The notes under the pieces are model-generated. The model had not been told where the DNA came from. It saw nothing but the letters and a program-made list of their open reading frames with translations, and did no database searches. A DNA stretch of 7,469 nucleotides from Vulcanimicrobiota bacterium (GTDB lineage: Bacteria; Vulcanimicrobiota; Vulcanimicrobiia; Eremiobacterales; Eremiobacteraceae), in assembly GCA_019232725.1 (NCBI GenBank), contig JAFANK010000202.1:1-7469 (forward strand), read 5' to 3'. Below, in pieces: positions 5,500-7,469 of this stretch. The translations under genes were made by a program, and so were the position numbers. The first letter of the stretch is position 1. The number at the start of each line of letters is the position of its first letter.

Positions 5500-6510
5500 A
5501 TGAAAGCTCGAGGCTTCTCCCTTACCGAGTTGCTCATCAGCACGTCAATCATCGTGATGCTGCTCATCGCGGTTGGGGCCGTGATCGTGCAGACATTGCA
5601 CGTGCAGATCTTCCATTTGAGCCGTGCCGAGTCAAGCCGCACGGTTTCGAGTTTGGCCGAACGTCTTTCAGAGGAAGCGCGCACGGCAACGGCTGTGTTC
5701 ATCCCGTCCATCGATGTGCTAGGTCAGCCCAACGGCGGTTCCTACGGCGCACACGAAGTCGATTTCTTCCGCCGCCTCTCGGCGGGCGGCGACGCCTATG
5801 TCGCGTATCGCTTCGACGCTGCAACACAGGCAGTCACACGATACGAGTACGTGCCATCCACGGGAGGCGTTGCCATATCCAATAGTGATTTAGCCGCCAG
5901 CGGGGTCGCGGGATTTTCAGCTGAACGCGAGGCGGTCTCGAGTTCAGGCATAGTGGCCGGAACAAGCGACCCGCTCTCCGTGTCGATCAACTATGGCGCC
6001 CCGGAGTTGGTTGGCGGCAATGATGTCATCGTCGTGCAAGTGCAGGGCATCTCGCCCAAAGGAGTGCCAAAAAGTGTCACGACCATTCATCTTGCATCGC
6101 ACGCCGCGCCGACCTCGCTTGCTCTGCTCGCACCCAGGACCAAGCCAACACCACCCCCGAGCACAAAGACCTATCCTTTCATAATTCTGCGGCCGGGTTT
6201 CCCAGTCACGCCTCCTCATGGTCCCATGCACGGCGGCGGCTCTGGGAACCCCGAACTTCTCCACTGGATTGCCGCTGAAGGGACGGCCCAGTTTTTGGGC
6301 GCTGGGGATTCGGCGGGCGGTTCATGGTTCGAGCTGAGTTCATTCTATGGCAGCTTGACGTCAGGTGTGTACGCTTTTCGAGATAAAGACGGTTCATCTA
6401 TAACTGCAATCATCAGCTGTGCCGATGGCCCGTGTCCTGTCTTTCGTCCACTACCGGTTAGCGCTCCGGGAGTCACGCCTGGTTCGCTCGCGTTCACTCA
6501 GACTCCATAA
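5500..6510 (+). CDS. Type IV pilin-like protein with proline-rich linker and C-terminal extension
   Basis: A 336-residue protein beginning MKARG/FSLTELLI, a type III (prepilin peptidase) signal. Cleavage is expected between Gly5 and Phe6, with the invariant Glu at mature position 5, followed by a hydrophobic helix (about residues 11-33). It would be inserted in the inner membrane, processed by PilD-like peptidase and possibly incorporated as a minor pilin or pseudopilin. Residues 40-205 form a Ser/Ala/Gly-rich, beta-strand-like periplasmic region. Residues about 211-245 are a Pro-rich linker (PTPPPSTK, TPPHGP) ending in HGGGSG. A C-terminal segment (about 250-336) carries the only two cysteines, Cys307 and Cys312, spaced for a small disulfide loop. 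The ATG at 5500 has a GAGG 9 nt upstream. No other pilus genes are visible. The PilW/PulJ-like class is the nearest comparison, but the C-terminal part is unrecognised. Confidence 0.85.
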   Translation: MKARGFSLTELLISTSIIVMLLIAVGAVIVQTLHVQIFHLSRAESSRTVSSLAERLSEEARTATAVFIPSIDVLGQPNGGSYGAHEVDFFRRLSAGGDAYVAYRFDAATQAVTRYEYVPSTGGVAISNSDLAASGVAGFSAEREAVSSSGIVAGTSDPLSVSINYGAPELVGGNDVIVVQVQGISPKGVPKSVTTIHLASHAAPTSLALLAPRTKPTPPPSTKTYPFIILRPGFPVTPPHGPMHGGGSGNPELLHWIAAEGTAQFLGAGDSAGGSWFELSSFYGSLTSGVYAFRDKDGSSITAIISCADGPCPVFRPLPVSAPGVTPGSLAFTQTP

Positions 6511-6556
6511 TATATGACGCAGGACCGCTAATTTCTTAACTAAAACTTAGCCTAAG

Positions 6557-6606
6557 GCACAGGGCTTGAGCTACACAGGGATGTGGGCCTGGCCGTGCGC
6601 TTTTTT
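6557..6606 (+). terminator. Possible intrinsic terminator or attenuator hairpin
   Basis: GCAC (near 6557-6560) can pair with GTGC (6595-6598), GGGC (6562-6565) with GCCT (6587-6590, including a G-T pair), and CAC (6574-6576) with GTG (6583-6585). The result is an interrupted stem closed immediately before six T residues (6601-6606). The stem is imperfect, with internal loops, so efficiency is doubtful. It may end the pilin transcript or act as an attenuator within the receptor leader. Confidence 0.35.
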
Positions 6607-6624
6607 CGTTCTTCCACAGGGTCG

Positions 6625-6630
6625 AGGAGG
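6625..6630 (+). promoter_or_regulatory. Strong ribosome binding site of the receptor gene
   Basis: AGGAGG lies 9 nt before the ATG at 6640, the best Shine-Dalgarno match in the window. It fixes the start of the receptor and suggests high translation. Confidence 0.8.
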
Positions 6631-6639
6631 AAGAAGGTA

Positions 6640-7469
6640 ATGCCTAAGACGCTACTACGGCTGTTCGTAGCGATGGTTTTCGTCTGCTCATTTCTGATCT
6701 GCCAGGCAACGCCGACACTGGCGGGTACGACGGGCAGCATCGACGGTCGCGTGACCGACGAACTCGGCAAACCTCTCACGGGCGTGCATGTCACAATCGT
6801 TTCGCCGTCATTTCAGATCAAAACGGCCAGCGGGTCCAACGGGTTTTACACGGCAACCGGTCTCGTGCCGGACACCTATACGGTCACGTTTGCTGAAGAA
6901 GCGTATCAGACGCAGGTGATCCGGGGCATCACCATCTCCCAAGACCAAGTCTATGTGCTTGACATCCAGCTGACGAAAGAGGTCAAGACGCTCGCCCGAG
7001 TGCCCGTGCGCAGCTCAACCGCACTTGTCCAGCCTTCCAAGACTGTCAACCAGTACACGGTGACGCCGTCAGGCATCCAGACAATCACCGGCACGCCGCA
7101 GAACATATCGGAGACCGATGTCCTTAATGCCCTGCCAGGCGTGACGACCGACAACACCGGCTATCCGATCATTCGTGGTGGCGCCGAAAACGATGAGGGC
7201 TTCGAATATGAGGGCATCGATGCAACCGAACCCGTCACCGGACAGTTCATCAACAGCTTGACGCTCAACGGCGTCTCCCGTCTGCAGCTTTCGACCGGCG
7301 GCTACGACGTTAGTGAGGGCAACACTAACTCAGGCGTGGTCAACGTGGTCGCCAAGCGCGGTACTTTTCCGGGTGCCGGGCAAGCGACAATGGACGTCGG
7401 CTGGCCGAACTTTAACCATCGCCTGTCGTTTGACTATGGTAGCTCGACTCCCGACAATCGTTTCAGCTA
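6640..7469 (+). CDS. TonB-dependent outer-membrane receptor, N-terminal part, with carboxypeptidase-regulatory-like domain
   Basis: The first 276 codons of a gene open to the right edge. Residues 1-28 are a Sec signal peptide (basic MPKTLLR, hydrophobic core, probable cleavage after TLA). Residues about 31-112 form a carboxypeptidase-regulatory-like beta-sandwich (GSIDGRVTDELGKPLTGV, GFYTATGLVPDTYTV, LDIQLTKEV), common at the N-terminus of TonB-dependent receptors from Bacteroidota, Acidobacteriota and related diderms. The plug domain follows: ISETDVLNALPGV (156-168), PIIRGGAENDEGFEYEGI (176-193), VSRLQLSTGGY (212-222) and SGVVNVVAKRG (231-241). The beta-barrel would lie beyond the window. 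The family takes up large substrates such as siderophores, vitamins or glycans using TonB energy; the substrate cannot be inferred. An AGGAGG site precedes the ATG. Its neighbour is a pilin-like gene, with no transport or sensor gene in view. Confidence 0.93.
   Translation, partial: MPKTLLRLFVAMVFVCSFLICQATPTLAGTTGSIDGRVTDELGKPLTGVHVTIVSPSFQIKTASGSNGFYTATGLVPDTYTVTFAEEAYQTQVIRGITISQDQVYVLDIQLTKEVKTLARVPVRSSTALVQPSKTVNQYTVTPSGIQTITGTPQNISETDVLNALPGVTTDNTGYPIIRGGAENDEGFEYEGIDATEPVTGQFINSLTLNGVSRLQLSTGGYDVSEGNTNSGVVNVVAKRGTFPGAGQATMDVGWPNFNHRLSFDYGSSTPDNRFS

Larger units (their letters stand above)
6511..6639 (+). promoter_or_regulatory. Leader region upstream of the TonB-dependent receptor
   Basis: 129 bp between the pilin stop and the receptor start. 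A weak promoter-like pair, TTCGCT (6483-6488) with CATAAT (6506-6511) at 17-bp spacing, would start transcription near 6518 and give a leader of about 120 nt. The region holds the short palindrome CTTAGcCTAAG (6546-6556), three exact copies of CACAGGG (6558-6564, 6574-6580, 6615-6621), and a hairpin followed by six T residues. Because only 33 bp separate the T-run from the start codon, any promoter for the receptor probably lies upstream of the hairpin. Confidence 0.4.

Noticed and set aside
6557..6600. A GEMM-I cyclic-di-GMP riboswitch, suggested by GCACAGGGC
   Set aside because: The conserved AAA after that motif and the downstream GCAAAGCC-type segment are missing. An Infernal search with RF01051 would settle it; a significant hit would overturn this rejection.

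Overview
The window reads as an ordinary bacterial chromosome segment at moderately high GC. I see no insertion sequence, prophage, CRISPR array, tRNA or rRNA. A signal-peptide-bearing TonB-dependent receptor implies a diderm (outer-membrane) bacterium. A B. subtilis-like AroH chorismate mutase and a type I-beta DAHP synthase beside an MPG-type glycosylase and a receptor with an N-terminal carboxypeptidase-regulatory-like domain argue against a standard gammaproteobacterium. They would suit a deep-branching diderm such as an Eremiobacterota (WPS-2)-like lineage. That taxonomic guess is inference from gene style only.

Layout: seven genes lie on the minus strand, read from right to left. They are mpg (3-methyladenine DNA glycosylase, 5482-4727), a 148-bp gap, rho (4578-2890), a small P-loop kinase of unknown substrate (2867-2340), an RsuA/RluB-type pseudouridine synthase (2343-1630), aroH chorismate mutase (1633-1238), aroF DAHP synthase (1215-163), and the start of tyrA prephenate dehydrogenase (137 to beyond the left edge). 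From rho to tyrA no gap exceeds 25 bp, and two junctions are 4-bp stop/start overlaps, so this looks like one operon. Its distal half supplies DAHP synthesis (entry to the shikimate pathway), chorismate to prephenate, and prephenate towards tyrosine. Its proximal half is transcription termination, a kinase and RNA modification.

On the plus strand, diverging from mpg with only 17 bp between start codons, is a 336-residue type IV pilin-like protein (5500-6510). After a 129-bp leader-like gap comes a TonB-dependent receptor (6640 to beyond the right edge).

The points most worth a second look are these: the Arg/Gly/Tyr/Asp-rich disordered extension of Rho, built partly from four tandem 18-bp units; the very tight mpg/pilin divergent junction; the repeat-bearing, hairpin-plus-T-tract leader before the receptor; and the unassigned kinase tied by a stop/start overlap to the pseudouridine synthase gene. 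I did not find a clear undescribed system.
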